A DNA stretch of 64,000 bases, taken from positions 62,001-126,000 of the forward strand of contig NZ_DAMCHJ010000008.1 of the NCBI RefSeq assembly GCF_032104385.1. Reading direction: 5' to 3'. Position 1 is the first letter of the stretch. The number at the start of each line of letters is the position of its first letter. Source of the stretch: Tissierella sp032104385 (GTDB lineage: Bacteria; Bacillota; Clostridia; Tissierellales; Tissierellaceae). The position numbers were made by a program, and so were the translations under genes. This document shows, in pieces, positions 25,194-34,328 of this stretch. The notes under the pieces were generated by a model. It saw only the letters and a program-made list of their open reading frames with translations. It ran no database searches and was not told the DNA's origin.

Positions 25194-26924
25194 TTGATTA
25201 AAAGATTTGCATCATATTATAAACCCTATAAAAAATTATTTTTTATAGATATGTTTTTTGCCCTTCTTATATCTATATCTGATCTGATTTTTCCGATTTT
25301 CACTAGAAAGATGATAAATAACATAATCCCAGAAGGCAGAATGGATTTGTTAGTGAGATGGACGATTATAATGATTTTATTATTTATTCTTAGATATATA
25401 AGCAATTATATCGTATTATACTGGGGGCATATTTTGGGTGTTAAAATTGAGCATGATATGAGAAGAGATATATTTTCTCATTTACAATCTTTGCCTTTCA
25501 GCTATTATGACAATACTAAGACAGGTCATATAATGTCTAGAATAGTAAATGATTTGAGAGATATAACAGAACTTGCTCATCATGGACCAGAGGATTTATT
25601 TATATCTTTAGTAATGCTATTAGGTTCTTTTGTAGTGCTAATTAGAATTGAATGGAGGCTTACTTTAATTCTATTTACATTTATTCCTATTGCAATATGG
25701 TTTATTATGTCAAAAAGAAATAGAATGTCAAATTCATTTAGGGAAGTAAGGAAAAAGATTGCAAACGTAAATTCACAACTTGAAAATAGTATTTCAGGAA
25801 TTAGAGTTGCAAAATCATTTACCAATGAGGAGTATGAAATCGAAAAGTTTAATGAGGGAAACCTTAAATTTAGCAATGCCAGGAAAGGGTCATACAAAGT
25901 TATGGCTGAATTTTTAGCAGGAATTGGAATTATGTCAAGTATACTTAATTTATTAGTAATAAGTCTTGGTGGTTATTTTGTATATAGGGATATAATTAAT
26001 TTTGGGGATTTGTTTTCATTCACTCTTTATGTTAATTTCTTTATGCAGCCAATCAGAAGGTTGTCTGAATTTTCTCAACAATTTCAAGATGGTATGACGG
26101 GATTTGAAAGGTTTATTGAGATCATGAATATAGAATCTGATATTACCGATAAAGAATGTGCAATAGAATTAGATGATGTAAAGGGAAATATTAAATTTAA
26201 TAATGTATCCTTTAGTTACAATAATGGTAAGAATACAGTACTTTCCAATTTGGATCTTTCCATTGATGCAGGAAAAACTATAGCTTTAGTTGGACCTTCA
26301 GGTGCAGGAAAGACTACACTATGTCATCTTATTCCACGATTTTATGAAATAGAAGAAGGAGAAATATTAGTAGATGATATAGACATTAGGGATATTAAAA
26401 TTAAAAGCTTGAGAAAGAAAATAGGATTAGTTCAGCAAGAAGTATTTTTATTTACTGGTACAATTAGAGATAATATAATATATGGAAATCCTGAGGCAAA
26501 GGATGAAGAAATAATTGAGGCAGCTAAAAAAGCAAGAATACATGATTTCATATTATCTTTACCAGATGGATATAATACCTATATAGGTGAGAAAGGAGTA
26601 AAATTATCTGGAGGGCAAAAACAGAGAATTTCAATTGCCAGATTATTTTTAAAAAACCCTCCAATTTTAATACTAGATGAAGCTACTTCAGCACTTGATA
26701 ATGAAACTGAAATAATGATACAAAAATCTTTGGAAGATTTATCTAAGGGAAGAACCACATTAGTAATAGCCCATAGATTATCAACAATAAAAAATGCCGA
26801 TGAAATTCTAGTATTGACTTCTGATGGAATTGCAGAAAGTGGAAATCATGAAGAATTGTTAAAAAAAGATAATTTATATGCTAAGCTATATAAATCTCAA
26901 TTTAAGGATTTATTGGAAGAATAG
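25194..26924 (+). CDS. ABC exporter (fused permease and ATPase)
   Basis: A 576-aa half-transporter of the MsbA/BmrA type. Six membrane helices lie in residues 1-310, then a nucleotide-binding domain with Walker A GPSGAGKTT, Q-loop GLVQQEVFLF, signature LSGGQKQR, Walker B ILILDEATSALD and H-loop VIAHRLSTI. It works as a homodimer or with an unseen partner, exporting lipids, peptides or drugs; the substrate is unknown. TTG start with AGGGGAGTG upstream. Confidence 0.93.
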   Translation: MIKRFASYYKPYKKLFFIDMFFALLISISDLIFPIFTRKMINNIIPEGRMDLLVRWTIIMILLFILRYISNYIVLYWGHILGVKIEHDMRRDIFSHLQSLPFSYYDNTKTGHIMSRIVNDLRDITELAHHGPEDLFISLVMLLGSFVVLIRIEWRLTLILFTFIPIAIWFIMSKRNRMSNSFREVRKKIANVNSQLENSISGIRVAKSFTNEEYEIEKFNEGNLKFSNARKGSYKVMAEFLAGIGIMSSILNLLVISLGGYFVYRDIINFGDLFSFTLYVNFFMQPIRRLSEFSQQFQDGMTGFERFIEIMNIESDITDKECAIELDDVKGNIKFNNVSFSYNNGKNTVLSNLDLSIDAGKTIALVGPSGAGKTTLCHLIPRFYEIEEGEILVDDIDIRDIKIKSLRKKIGLVQQEVFLFTGTIRDNIIYGNPEAKDEEIIEAAKKARIHDFILSLPDGYNTYIGEKGVKLSGGQKQRISIARLFLKNPPILILDEATSALDNETEIMIQKSLEDLSKGRTTLVIAHRLSTIKNADEILVLTSDGIAESGNHEELLKKDNLYAKLYKSQFKDLLEE

Positions 26925-26928
26925 TATC

Positions 26929-26983
26929 AAAAGCATCTCCCATATCATATTATATTAAAGGAATATAAAGGGGAGGTGTTTTT
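26929..26983 (+). promoter_or_regulatory. Hairpin that is both terminator-like and covers the next ribosome binding site
   Basis: Arms 26929-26941 and 26971-26983 pair over 13 positions in RNA (11 Watson-Crick, 2 G-U). The 3' arm contains the Shine-Dalgarno GGGAGGTG and a TTTTT run that ends directly before the ATG at 26984. The structure would close the start of the next gene and could end the ABC exporter transcript. Seen in sequence; the regulatory role is inference. Confidence 0.6.
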
Positions 26984-27301
26984 ATGTATTATGATTATCC
27001 TGAATTATATTACAGAATCTATCCTAAGGTTATAGCAGCAGTAAATGAACATTTGGATGAAAATTATTCTATGGAGAATATTACTAAGGAGCAAATGGAG
27101 AAAATGGTTGATGACATATATATAAAAATGGTACATGAATGTCCAGAGATACATGAAGATCCATATGAAAGAAGGTATAGAGGAAGAGTCAGAGCTGAGC
27201 AAAGGGTGTTTTATGGAAGGAGTAGGATTCTTAGGGATTTAATAACAATATTATTGATTTCAGAGATATTCAGAAGAAATCAAAGTTTTTATCCATTATA
27301 A
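26984..27301 (+). CDS. Conserved hypothetical protein
   Basis: A 105-aa soluble protein beginning MYYDYPELYYRIYPKVIAAV, with an acidic first half, an Arg-rich segment RRYRGRVRAEQRVFYGRSR, and a hydrophobic C-terminal helix (ITILLISEIF). I recall similar unnamed proteins with the DYPELYYRIYP start in Clostridia, but know no function. Its ribosome binding site lies in the stem of a 13-bp hairpin. A terminator follows. Confidence 0.65.
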   Translation: MYYDYPELYYRIYPKVIAAVNEHLDENYSMENITKEQMEKMVDDIYIKMVHECPEIHEDPYERRYRGRVRAEQRVFYGRSRILRDLITILLISEIFRRNQSFYPL

Positions 27302-27302
27302 T

Positions 27303-27330
27303 AAATAGGCTGAAAGCAGCCTATTTTAGT
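27303..27330 (+). terminator. Rho-independent terminator
   Basis: Perfect 10-bp stem AAATAGGCTG / CAGCCTATTT with loop AAAG, then a short T-rich tail. Confidence 0.75.
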
Positions 27331-27482
27331 TTGAATATTGTTTTTTGGGAAATATATATATAAGAATATAAAATGTAAAAGCTTTGTAACTATTTATTAA
27401 TTTATTTGTAACCAATAGAATTAATATTTATAATATGCTAGAATTAAATATAGCATAGTCAATATATAGAGAGGTGACATAA

Positions 27483-28331
27483 ATGAAAAGAAAACATGTT
27501 TTTTTAGCTGCTATTATACTATTTTTAATTGGCAGTACATCAGTAAAGTTCTTTTTTAATTCGACGAATACAGTTGTAGCTGTAAGTGTAGTAGATACCT
27601 TAGATATAATGGGAGAAAAAAATCCTATTAATAGAGCATTAGATCAAGAAATCAGACAAATTAAAGAAGAGCGATTTAAAGCTGAAATGGAAGCTAAAAG
27701 AATAGAAGAAGAAAAAATTGCAGAAGAAAGAGTTAAAAATGGTAAAATAGCTTATTTAACCTTTGATGATGGGCCGTCTAAACAATCAACACCTGCAATA
27801 TTAGACATATTATCTGAATATGATATTAAAGCTACTTTTTTTGTTTTAGGGAGAATGGCAAAACTTAATCCAGATATGATAAAGAGAATTAATGAAGAAG
27901 GCCATTCAATTGGACATCATTCTTATAGTCATAATTATGGTTATATCTATAAAAATACCAATAATTTTTTAGGGGAATTAAAATTAACAGAAAAGGTACT
28001 TAAAGATATTTTAGGAGAAGATTTTGAAACAAAATTATTAAGATTACCAGGTGGTTCTTTTGAAAAGCATAAGCAAAAGTTTTTAAAGGTGACAGGAGAT
28101 TTGGGATATAAAAATTACAATTGGAATGCGTTAAATGGCGATGCAGAAGGAGTAAGTTTGCCAAAAGATAAATTAGTAAATAGATTAAAGTCTACAGCTA
28201 AAGGGAAGAAGGAAATTATTATACTAATGCATGATACTGATGCTAAGAAAACAACAGTGGAAGCTTTGCCTGAAATAATAGATTATCTTATAAAAGAAGG
28301 GTACGAATTTAGGGCATTGGATCAATACTAA
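27483..28331 (+). CDS. Polysaccharide deacetylase (NodB domain)
   Basis: A 282-aa protein with an N-terminal signal/anchor helix (about 6-30), a charged coiled-coil-like stretch (55-90, Glu/Lys/Arg-rich), then a NodB catalytic domain. Motif 1 is TFDDGPS (catalytic Asp and metal Asp), motif 2 is GHHSYSHNY (metal His), motif 3 is RLPGGS, and ILMHDT is near the end. It would deacetylate peptidoglycan or another envelope glycan outside the membrane. The response regulator gene follows after 19 bases, suggesting a shared transcript. Confidence 0.9.
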   Translation: MKRKHVFLAAIILFLIGSTSVKFFFNSTNTVVAVSVVDTLDIMGEKNPINRALDQEIRQIKEERFKAEMEAKRIEEEKIAEERVKNGKIAYLTFDDGPSKQSTPAILDILSEYDIKATFFVLGRMAKLNPDMIKRINEEGHSIGHHSYSHNYGYIYKNTNNFLGELKLTEKVLKDILGEDFETKLLRLPGGSFEKHKQKFLKVTGDLGYKNYNWNALNGDAEGVSLPKDKLVNRLKSTAKGKKEIIILMHDTDAKKTTVEALPEIIDYLIKEGYEFRALDQY

Positions 28332-28350
28332 GATTGGGATGTGATTTTTA

Positions 28351-29046
28351 ATGGATAAATCAATTCTTGTGGTAGAAGATGAATCTTCTATAAGAAAGTT
28401 TGTAAAAATAAACTTAGAGAGAAATGGTTTCAAAGTACTTGAAGCTGAAAGTGGAGAAGAAGGAATAGCAATAGCAAGAAAAGAAAAAATAGATATGGTA
28501 ATTCTGGATATTATGCTACCAGGAATTGATGGATTTCAAGTATGTAAGGTTTTACGAGAAGAATTTCCAAATTTAGGGATAATAATGCTAACGGCTAAAT
28601 CTCAAGATGTAGATAAAATAATGGGGTTAGAATATGGAACAGATGATTATATGACTAAGCCATTTAATCCAACGGAGTTAGTCTTGAGGGTAAAATCTTT
28701 AGTAAGAAGGATAGAGTCATCGGAGGACATAGAGGAAAGCACTATATTAGTTTCTAAACCTTTTGAAATAGATACTTATTCTCGTAAGTTTTATAAAGAA
28801 AGTTGTGAAATAGAACTTACTCCTACGGAATATGCTATAGCTAAACTCTTTCTTCAAAATCCTGGAAGAGCTTTTAAAAGAGATGAGATTTTAAACCTAG
28901 TATGGGGATATGACTTTGTAGGGGATTCTAAAATTGTAGATGTGAATATCAGAAGACTTAGAGCTAAAATAGAATATGACTCTAGTAATCCTAGTTTTAT
29001 AGAAACGGTTTGGGGAATTGGATATAGATGGAAGAATGTAGATTAA
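28351..29046 (+). CDS. OmpR/PhoB-family response regulator
   Basis: A 231-aa two-component regulator. Receiver domain (1-120) has the acidic pair ED (10-11), phospho-acceptor Asp53 in VILDIMLPG, TAKS, and Lys in DDYMTKPF. The winged-helix DNA-binding domain (about 130-230) has ELTPTEYAIAKLF and VDVNIRRLRAKIE...VWGIGYRW. Its cognate kinase follows 45 bases downstream. Confidence 0.95.
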   Translation: MDKSILVVEDESSIRKFVKINLERNGFKVLEAESGEEGIAIARKEKIDMVILDIMLPGIDGFQVCKVLREEFPNLGIIMLTAKSQDVDKIMGLEYGTDDYMTKPFNPTELVLRVKSLVRRIESSEDIEESTILVSKPFEIDTYSRKFYKESCEIELTPTEYAIAKLFLQNPGRAFKRDEILNLVWGYDFVGDSKIVDVNIRRLRAKIEYDSSNPSFIETVWGIGYRWKNVD

Positions 29047-29091
29047 AAAATCTATCGATTAGCTATAGTATTGAGAGTAGAGGAAATATAA

Positions 29092-30492
29092 ATGAAAAAA
29101 AGTATAAAAATTAGATTGGTTAAGAACTTTATGCTAATAATTATTATAACTGTAGTTATTTTAGAGATTGTTCTCATAAACGGTGTAAAGGATTATTATT
29201 ATAAAAATATTGAGGATATACTTACTAATCAAATAGAGTTTTCTATAGATTATTATTTAAGATATTTTTCATCTGATACATTGGAAGATACTGTTGTAGA
29301 CGATGTAGATGCATTTTGGCAACATACAACAGCACAAGTTCAGATACTTAATTTTGATGGTGAGTTATTAATGGATTCATTAGGGGTTACAAATGATAAT
29401 TCTAATTTGTATCCAGATATAAAAAATGCAGTAAATGGGCAAAAGGGTGTTTGGGTAGGAAATGTAAACTATTATAATAGCCCAGTAATGTCTGTTTCTA
29501 TACCTATAAAGGATAGAGATAAAATTATAGGACTTATTAGATTTATTACCTCTCTTAAAGGAACAAATGATATGATAAAATCTATTTCTTTTTTATTATT
29601 GGGGATGGGACTTATAGTTATATTTATCTCTGGTATAGTAAGTATTTTTCTTGCAGATTCAATTGTAAGACCTCTTAAAGAAGTGACAGAGATAGCAGAA
29701 AAAATGGCTGATGGACAGCTTAAAGTCAGAAGTAATATTCAGTTGCAAGATGAGATTGGTAAATTGTCAGATACATTAAATTATATGGCTGAAGAATTAA
29801 TCAAGAAAGAGCAGATAAAAAATGACTTTATATCTTCTATATCCCACGAGCTTCGCACTCCACTTACATCTATAAAAGGATGGGCTATTACACTAAAATC
29901 TGAAGACTTTGGTGGAAATGAAATTGTATTAGATGGACTTGAGATAATTGAAAAAGAAAGTGATAGACTTAGTAATATGGTTGAAGATCTTCTGGATTTT
30001 TCTAGATTTGTTTCTGGAAGAATAAAGTTAGAAAATGATGAGTTCCAGATAAAGGATACAATTGGAATGATTGGAAAACAATTAACTCCTAGAGCTATAA
30101 ATAATAGAATTGAATTTATTATAAATATAGATCAAGGTCTTGGATATATGCTTGGAGATGAAAATAGAATAAAGCAAGTACTTATCAATCTCTTAGATAA
30201 TGCATTTAAATTTACATCAGAAGATGGTAAGGTCATTTTAAATGCATATAAAGAAGATGATAATCTAGTATTAGAAGTAAAGGATACAGGAATTGGCATA
30301 TCTGAAGAGGATTTACCTAAGATAAAGGAAAAATTTTATAAAGGCAAAAATAGTAAATCCCATAGTGGGATTGGGTTATCTATTTGTGATGAAATCGTTA
30401 AACTTCATAATGGAATTATGGAAATAACATCAAATATTAACGAAGGAACGAAGGTAACTATAAAGCTGCCACTAAGGGAGGCTTTTAAATGA
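29092..30492 (+). CDS. Two-component sensor histidine kinase
   Basis: A 466-aa membrane kinase. Membrane helix 1 is at about 10-30, an extracytoplasmic sensor domain of about 130 residues (PAS/Cache-like) follows, and helix 2 is at about 165-190. Then come a HAMP linker (DSIVRPLKEVTEIA...), HisKA with phospho-acceptor His252 in SISHELRTPL, and an ATPase domain with N-box NLLDNAFKF, G1 DTGIGISEED and G2 SGIGLSI. Its stop overlaps the next gene's ATG by 4 bases, linking the lipoprotein to this system. Confidence 0.95.
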   Translation: MKKSIKIRLVKNFMLIIIITVVILEIVLINGVKDYYYKNIEDILTNQIEFSIDYYLRYFSSDTLEDTVVDDVDAFWQHTTAQVQILNFDGELLMDSLGVTNDNSNLYPDIKNAVNGQKGVWVGNVNYYNSPVMSVSIPIKDRDKIIGLIRFITSLKGTNDMIKSISFLLLGMGLIVIFISGIVSIFLADSIVRPLKEVTEIAEKMADGQLKVRSNIQLQDEIGKLSDTLNYMAEELIKKEQIKNDFISSISHELRTPLTSIKGWAITLKSEDFGGNEIVLDGLEIIEKESDRLSNMVEDLLDFSRFVSGRIKLENDEFQIKDTIGMIGKQLTPRAINNRIEFIINIDQGLGYMLGDENRIKQVLINLLDNAFKFTSEDGKVILNAYKEDDNLVLEVKDTGIGISEEDLPKIKEKFYKGKNSKSHSGIGLSICDEIVKLHNGIMEITSNINEGTKVTIKLPLREAFK

Positions 30493-31994
30493 AAAAAGTA
30501 TATTTGATTATATCTACTATAATCCTAGTTGTTTTTTTAAGTTCTTGTAGTGTTAATAAATTTGAAATAAAAGATAGGATAAAGACTCCAGAAAATAATT
30601 TGCCACCTATAGAAGGAAAATGGACTATGGATAAGTTCATTGATAGTCCTTATAAAAAAGGAGAAGTAGAAGATTCTGAAAATTTAACGGGAAAAGAAGC
30701 TTTATTTCATAAATCTGCTATAGTAATAGGTGAGAATTATGCTATAGAACCAACCTATAGATTGAAGAATGTAAAGCTTGCTGATTATTTATTATATAAA
30801 TATAAAATAGAACCTAAAGAACTGGGGATTTCAGATGATAATGCTCAAATAATAACCATATATAGTAATGATCAATATTTTCATGAATTTATTAAATATA
30901 ATGATAATGAAATGATTACATTTATTGAAGATAGATTTTATTTTTTAAAAAAGAGTGTTGACCAAATAAGTAAGGAAGAAATTGATAGGTATATAAATAT
31001 TGAAGAGAGTATCATGAGAATTTCAAATACTGAGGAAGTTGATACTTTACGTTCAGGCATCCTTTTAGGAATAAAATCTCGCTTTTATGATGAAACGAAT
31101 CATCTTGATACCTGGGAATATAAGACTATTTGGATTCGAGCAAATAATCGTAGTATAGCTTCTATATATGAAATGGGAAATCTATTAGTACCAAGAAAAA
31201 AAGGATTTTGGTTAGTAAATGTAGAAAGAGAAAATATAGATAACTCTTTAAATGATAAAATTAAAGCAATACAAAAAGGGGATATTAAAGAAGAATTTCT
31301 TGATAATAGAGAAGCCTACTCATTTGGAGCTCTTTTGGAATCAAGGGCAAAGACTTTATATCCATCTATACTTAAGAATATTTTATACATTGGTAATGAT
31401 TATATCTCTACAGAATTAATTGATTTATCAAATGGGAAAAGAAACTTAAAAGTTTATCCAATTGATCACTTAGAAGATGAAAGACCTATTAAAATTTCAG
31501 ATATAATTGGTCAAGAGGGATTGAGCGTATTTAAAGAAGGTGCTCAAAATGCAATTAAAACAAATTCAAATATACTACTGGATGAGGAAAGTTTTGGATT
31601 AGCTCGAAGAAATGGATACTGGATTATGAAGGGAAGAATAAATTATAAAAGTGATGACGAAGAATATTATAAGGATTATAATATAAAAACAATTCCTCCT
31701 AAAGAATTAGTTAATTACGATAAGTTGACTATACCCTGGAGCATTGTAAAATCAAAAGTACCTGAAGCTATAGATGCTTTTACATCACCTAATGAAGATA
31801 TAATAATAATCGTGACTAGAAGAAATTTATTATTATATTCAATTAATAACAATGAAATATCTCAAAATGAAATAGGTAGAATTAAAATGGATAATTCAGA
31901 AACTGTTATTATGGCAGAATGGGCTACAGGTAGATATACTATGTTATGGGAAGAAGAATTTTTGAAAAATGAAACGGAAGTAATAAAATATTAA
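30489..31994 (+). CDS. Putative lipoprotein linked to the two-component system
   Basis: A 501-aa protein with a lipoprotein signal (MKKVYLIISTIILVVFLSSC, lipid on Cys20). No known domain was recognised. The mature part is rich in charged residues and repeats short beta-strand/turn motifs such as KGFWLVNV and NGYWIMKG. Start ATG overlaps the kinase stop (ATGA), so translation is coupled; this suggests a role in sensing or as an output of the system. Similar TCS-lipoprotein pairs exist in Clostridia, but the function is not known. Confidence 0.75.
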   Translation: MKKVYLIISTIILVVFLSSCSVNKFEIKDRIKTPENNLPPIEGKWTMDKFIDSPYKKGEVEDSENLTGKEALFHKSAIVIGENYAIEPTYRLKNVKLADYLLYKYKIEPKELGISDDNAQIITIYSNDQYFHEFIKYNDNEMITFIEDRFYFLKKSVDQISKEEIDRYINIEESIMRISNTEEVDTLRSGILLGIKSRFYDETNHLDTWEYKTIWIRANNRSIASIYEMGNLLVPRKKGFWLVNVERENIDNSLNDKIKAIQKGDIKEEFLDNREAYSFGALLESRAKTLYPSILKNILYIGNDYISTELIDLSNGKRNLKVYPIDHLEDERPIKISDIIGQEGLSVFKEGAQNAIKTNSNILLDEESFGLARRNGYWIMKGRINYKSDDEEYYKDYNIKTIPPKELVNYDKLTIPWSIVKSKVPEAIDAFTSPNEDIIIIVTRRNLLLYSINNNEISQNEIGRIKMDNSETVIMAEWATGRYTMLWEEEFLKNETEVIKY

Positions 31995-32014
31995 GCAAAA
32001 AATGGGGGATGGGA

Positions 32015-32311
32015 ATGAATGAGTTCATAGTTCATTTGGAATTTGCAAAAATATTGGGGATATTTATATTTAGTGCAATAATTATTACTTCTGTAATGTA
32101 TTTTATTTTCAAAAAAAATAGATTTATAAAATATATCCCAGGATTTGTTTTAATGATTATTGGAATATACAATTTATTTTATATAGGAAATGATAGTTCT
32201 AATTTAGATAGAGTTAATAGACTGCTAATTATTATGGTTACAATGGTTTCTGGATTTATTGGACTATCTACAGGACTTATTATTGGAATATTAAAAAAAG
32301 GTAGGGAATAG
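32015..32311 (+). CDS. Small membrane protein
   Basis: A 98-aa protein with three hydrophobic segments (about 13-32, 43-60 and 68-92). No family is recognised. It lies 20 bases after the lipoprotein gene and is probably the last gene of the deacetylase/two-component run. ATG at 32015 is preferred, 6 bases after GGGGG; an in-frame ATG at 32009 touches the RBS. Confidence 0.6.
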   Translation: MNEFIVHLEFAKILGIFIFSAIIITSVMYFIFKKNRFIKYIPGFVLMIIGIYNLFYIGNDSSNLDRVNRLLIIMVTMVSGFIGLSTGLIIGILKKGRE

Positions 32312-32312
32312 G

Positions 32313-32876
32313 TTAAATATCCCAAAGAATTTTATTAGATGTAGCTATTCCTATGGCACCAGCATCTAAACTAGAGTTTAAATCATATTTATCCGTAATT
32401 AAACCACTGGCAATTACGGATATTTTTGTTTCGTCAATAATATTTTTTATTATTTTAGGCATTATGCCAGGCAACAATTCGACAGCATTGGGACGTATTT
32501 GTTTTATAGAAGATATGGAATTGTTAAGAGAATGTGAATTAGAAATAAATAATCTTTGTATAGTGAATACACCCATATCTTTACTTAATTTTACTAAATG
32601 GCTTTTCTCTGTTATTATTCCATCGGGAGAAATATTCTTAATTATATATTCTAAGCCCAAAGTATCCTTGGAAAAACCATCAATAGAATCAATATATATA
32701 TATATACCTTTATTTTCTAATCTTATTTTATTTGTTATTTCTTTTAAATAGAATATATTTCCTGTAGTAAGAAATATAATTTCACAAGGAGACTTTAAGG
32801 CATCATCTAGTCTATTTAAGTCTTGAACAGTTGCAATTATAGGATTTCGTAGGATTCTATCAAAAAAGTGAACCAT
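32313..32876 (-). CDS. glpP: GlpP-family antiterminator
   Basis: A 187-aa TIM-barrel-like protein of the glycerol-3-phosphate-responsive antiterminator family. Matches to GlpP are NPIIATVQDLNRLDDALKS, CEIIFLTTGNIFYL, GIYIYIDSIDGFSKD, PDGIITEKSHLV, TIQRLFISNS, VELLPGIMPKII, ASGLITDKYDLNSSLDAGAIGIATS. GlpP binds leader RNA of glp genes and prevents termination. No glp gene lies in the window, so its target is elsewhere. It stops 2 bases from the convergent small membrane gene. Confidence 0.88.
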   Translation of the reverse strand: MVHFFDRILRNPIIATVQDLNRLDDALKSPCEIIFLTTGNIFYLKEITNKIRLENKGIYIYIDSIDGFSKDTLGLEYIIKNISPDGIITEKSHLVKLSKDMGVFTIQRLFISNSHSLNNSISSIKQIRPNAVELLPGIMPKIIKNIIDETKISVIASGLITDKYDLNSSLDAGAIGIATSNKILWDI

Positions 32877-32903
32877 TATCTCACCTCTAGAACTTTCTAT
32901 TAT

Positions 32904-33149
32904 TTAATTATGAGCTTTTATAAGTTTTAGTTTTTGTTGCCTAGAGAATTGCTTTATTGCATACTCTCTTTTTTGTGCATCTATTTTATTATTAAATTCT
33001 TCAAAATATACTAGCTGTACTGGCAATCTAGAACGAGTATATTTAGAAGCTTTACCTGAATTATGCATAGATATTCTTTTATCTAAATTTATAGTCCAAC
33101 CTGTATAAAGAGTATTGTCATTACACTGCAAAATATATACATAACACAA
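32904..33149 (-). CDS. GIY-YIG nuclease-domain protein (YhbQ-like)
   Basis: An 81-aa single-domain protein. The motif reads YVYIL...LYTGWT (the GIY-YIG equivalent), with Arg in DKRISMHNSGKASKYTR, then LVYFEEF (catalytic Glu region) and an AQKREYAIKQ helix. It is a UPF0213/YhbQ-type protein; DNA processing or repair is suspected for the family. It lies between glpP and recX on the same strand. Confidence 0.88.
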   Translation of the reverse strand: MCYVYILQCNDNTLYTGWTINLDKRISMHNSGKASKYTRSRLPVQLVYFEEFNNKIDAQKREYAIKQFSRQQKLKLIKAHN

Positions 33150-33159
33150 ACTTAATCAC

Positions 33160-33777
33160 CTAATCTTTCAAAATATCCTTAACTACTTTAGAGATAATAT
33201 CATAAGAATATCCTTTTCTTTGCAGAAAACCAGAAAGTTTTCTATATATACTATTGTAATCATCATTTTTATAAGATTTTAGTTTTTTTAATGCTATTTC
33301 CATTGCTATTTCATATTGTTCCTCATAGTCAACAATAAGAAGCTCATCTATTATATCCTTAGATATTCCTTTTAATATCAATTCATATCTTATTCTTTTT
33401 GGACCAAGTTTATTTAGATTTGTCTTATCTTTAATAAAAGATTGGGCAAAATCTTTGTCATCTAAATACCGATTTTCTCTACAGTAATTCATAGCATATT
33501 CTATATGTGAGCTTTCAAAACCTTTACGTTTCAAAGCATTATATATCTCGTTTTCTGATCTTTGCCTATAAGATAGTAGGTTCAGTGCATGATTCAAAAC
33601 TTTACTTCGTTCCTCAGCTTCTAATACTTCTTTAATAAATTCATCATTTACTTCCATGTCAATTTCTAATTTATATTTATATCTTAATTCTTCGTCAATT
33701 CCTATGGAGAATATATTATCCACATAAATATTAACTCTGTTTTTATTTCTTTGTGGTTCAATGCTGGTAATTTTCAT
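33160..33777 (-). CDS. recX: Regulatory protein RecX
   Basis: A 205-aa RecX homologue modulating RecA filaments. It has the three tandem three-helix repeats: ALNLLSYRQRSENEIYNALKRKGF, YLDDKDFAQSFIKDKTNLNKLGPKRIRYELILKGI and the C-terminal KLSGFLQRKGYSYDIISKVV. The N-terminal 60 residues form the usual beta-rich extension. It is 10 bases downstream of the GIY-YIG start and 11 from the PspC gene, so the set is one minus-strand transcript. recA is not nearby. Confidence 0.93.
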   Translation of the reverse strand: MKITSIEPQRNKNRVNIYVDNIFSIGIDEELRYKYKLEIDMEVNDEFIKEVLEAEERSKVLNHALNLLSYRQRSENEIYNALKRKGFESSHIEYAMNYCRENRYLDDKDFAQSFIKDKTNLNKLGPKRIRYELILKGISKDIIDELLIVDYEEQYEIAMEIALKKLKSYKNDDYNSIYRKLSGFLQRKGYSYDIISKVVKDILKD

Positions 33778-33788
33778 AATAACTCCTT

Positions 33789-34190
33789 TTATTTATCTCT
33801 TTGATTAATCAATATATATATACCCAATAAAATTAATAATATTGGCCAAAACTTCCTTAGACTTGCTAGTTGGAAGGTGAACCAAGGAAAGATTACCCTA
33901 GCTAACATAAAACTACCCCAAATTATTAATCCACCACCTATGAGCAAAGGGGTGTTGTTGCGAAGTTTCTCATTACGTACACTGTAATCATCGCTATAAA
34001 TAATTCCGTCATCTTCAGGTATAACTAAACCACAAATTAGATAAACTAACACTGTAGTACCAAAAGATGGTAATCCAATTAATATCCAAGCAATGCGGAC
34101 TACAGTAGGGTCAATATTAAAATATTCTCCTATACCACCGCAAATACCAGAAAATACTCTATTATTTTTAGAACGTTTTATTTTATTCAA
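33789..34190 (-). CDS. PspC-domain membrane protein
   Basis: A 133-aa protein. Residues 4-60 form a PspC domain (RVFSGICGGIGEYFNIDPTVVRI...VYLICGLVIPED), with two or three more hydrophobic segments (about 80-130) as in LiaF-like envelope-stress proteins. It is the first gene of the minus-strand run PspC-recX-GIY-YIG-glpP. It is probably involved in envelope stress response, judging only from the family. Confidence 0.85.
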   Translation of the reverse strand: MNKIKRSKNNRVFSGICGGIGEYFNIDPTVVRIAWILIGLPSFGTTVLVYLICGLVIPEDDGIIYSDDYSVRNEKLRNNTPLLIGGGLIIWGSFMLARVIFPWFTFQLASLRKFWPILLILLGIYILINQRDK

Positions 34191-34328
34191 ATTAACACCT
34201 CATTTCTTGTATAATATTTTATCAGATTTTTGTGATTGTTTAAATAGGCGTTATAAAAATTTAAACTAATTCACAATCTATAAGGTTTATGATAACATAA
34301 GTAAATAAAGAGAATTTTGGAGGTAGCT

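Noticed and set aside
32353..32751. 132-codon open frame opposite the GlpP-family gene
   Set aside because: Antisense to a clear family match; no RBS, no recognisable motif.
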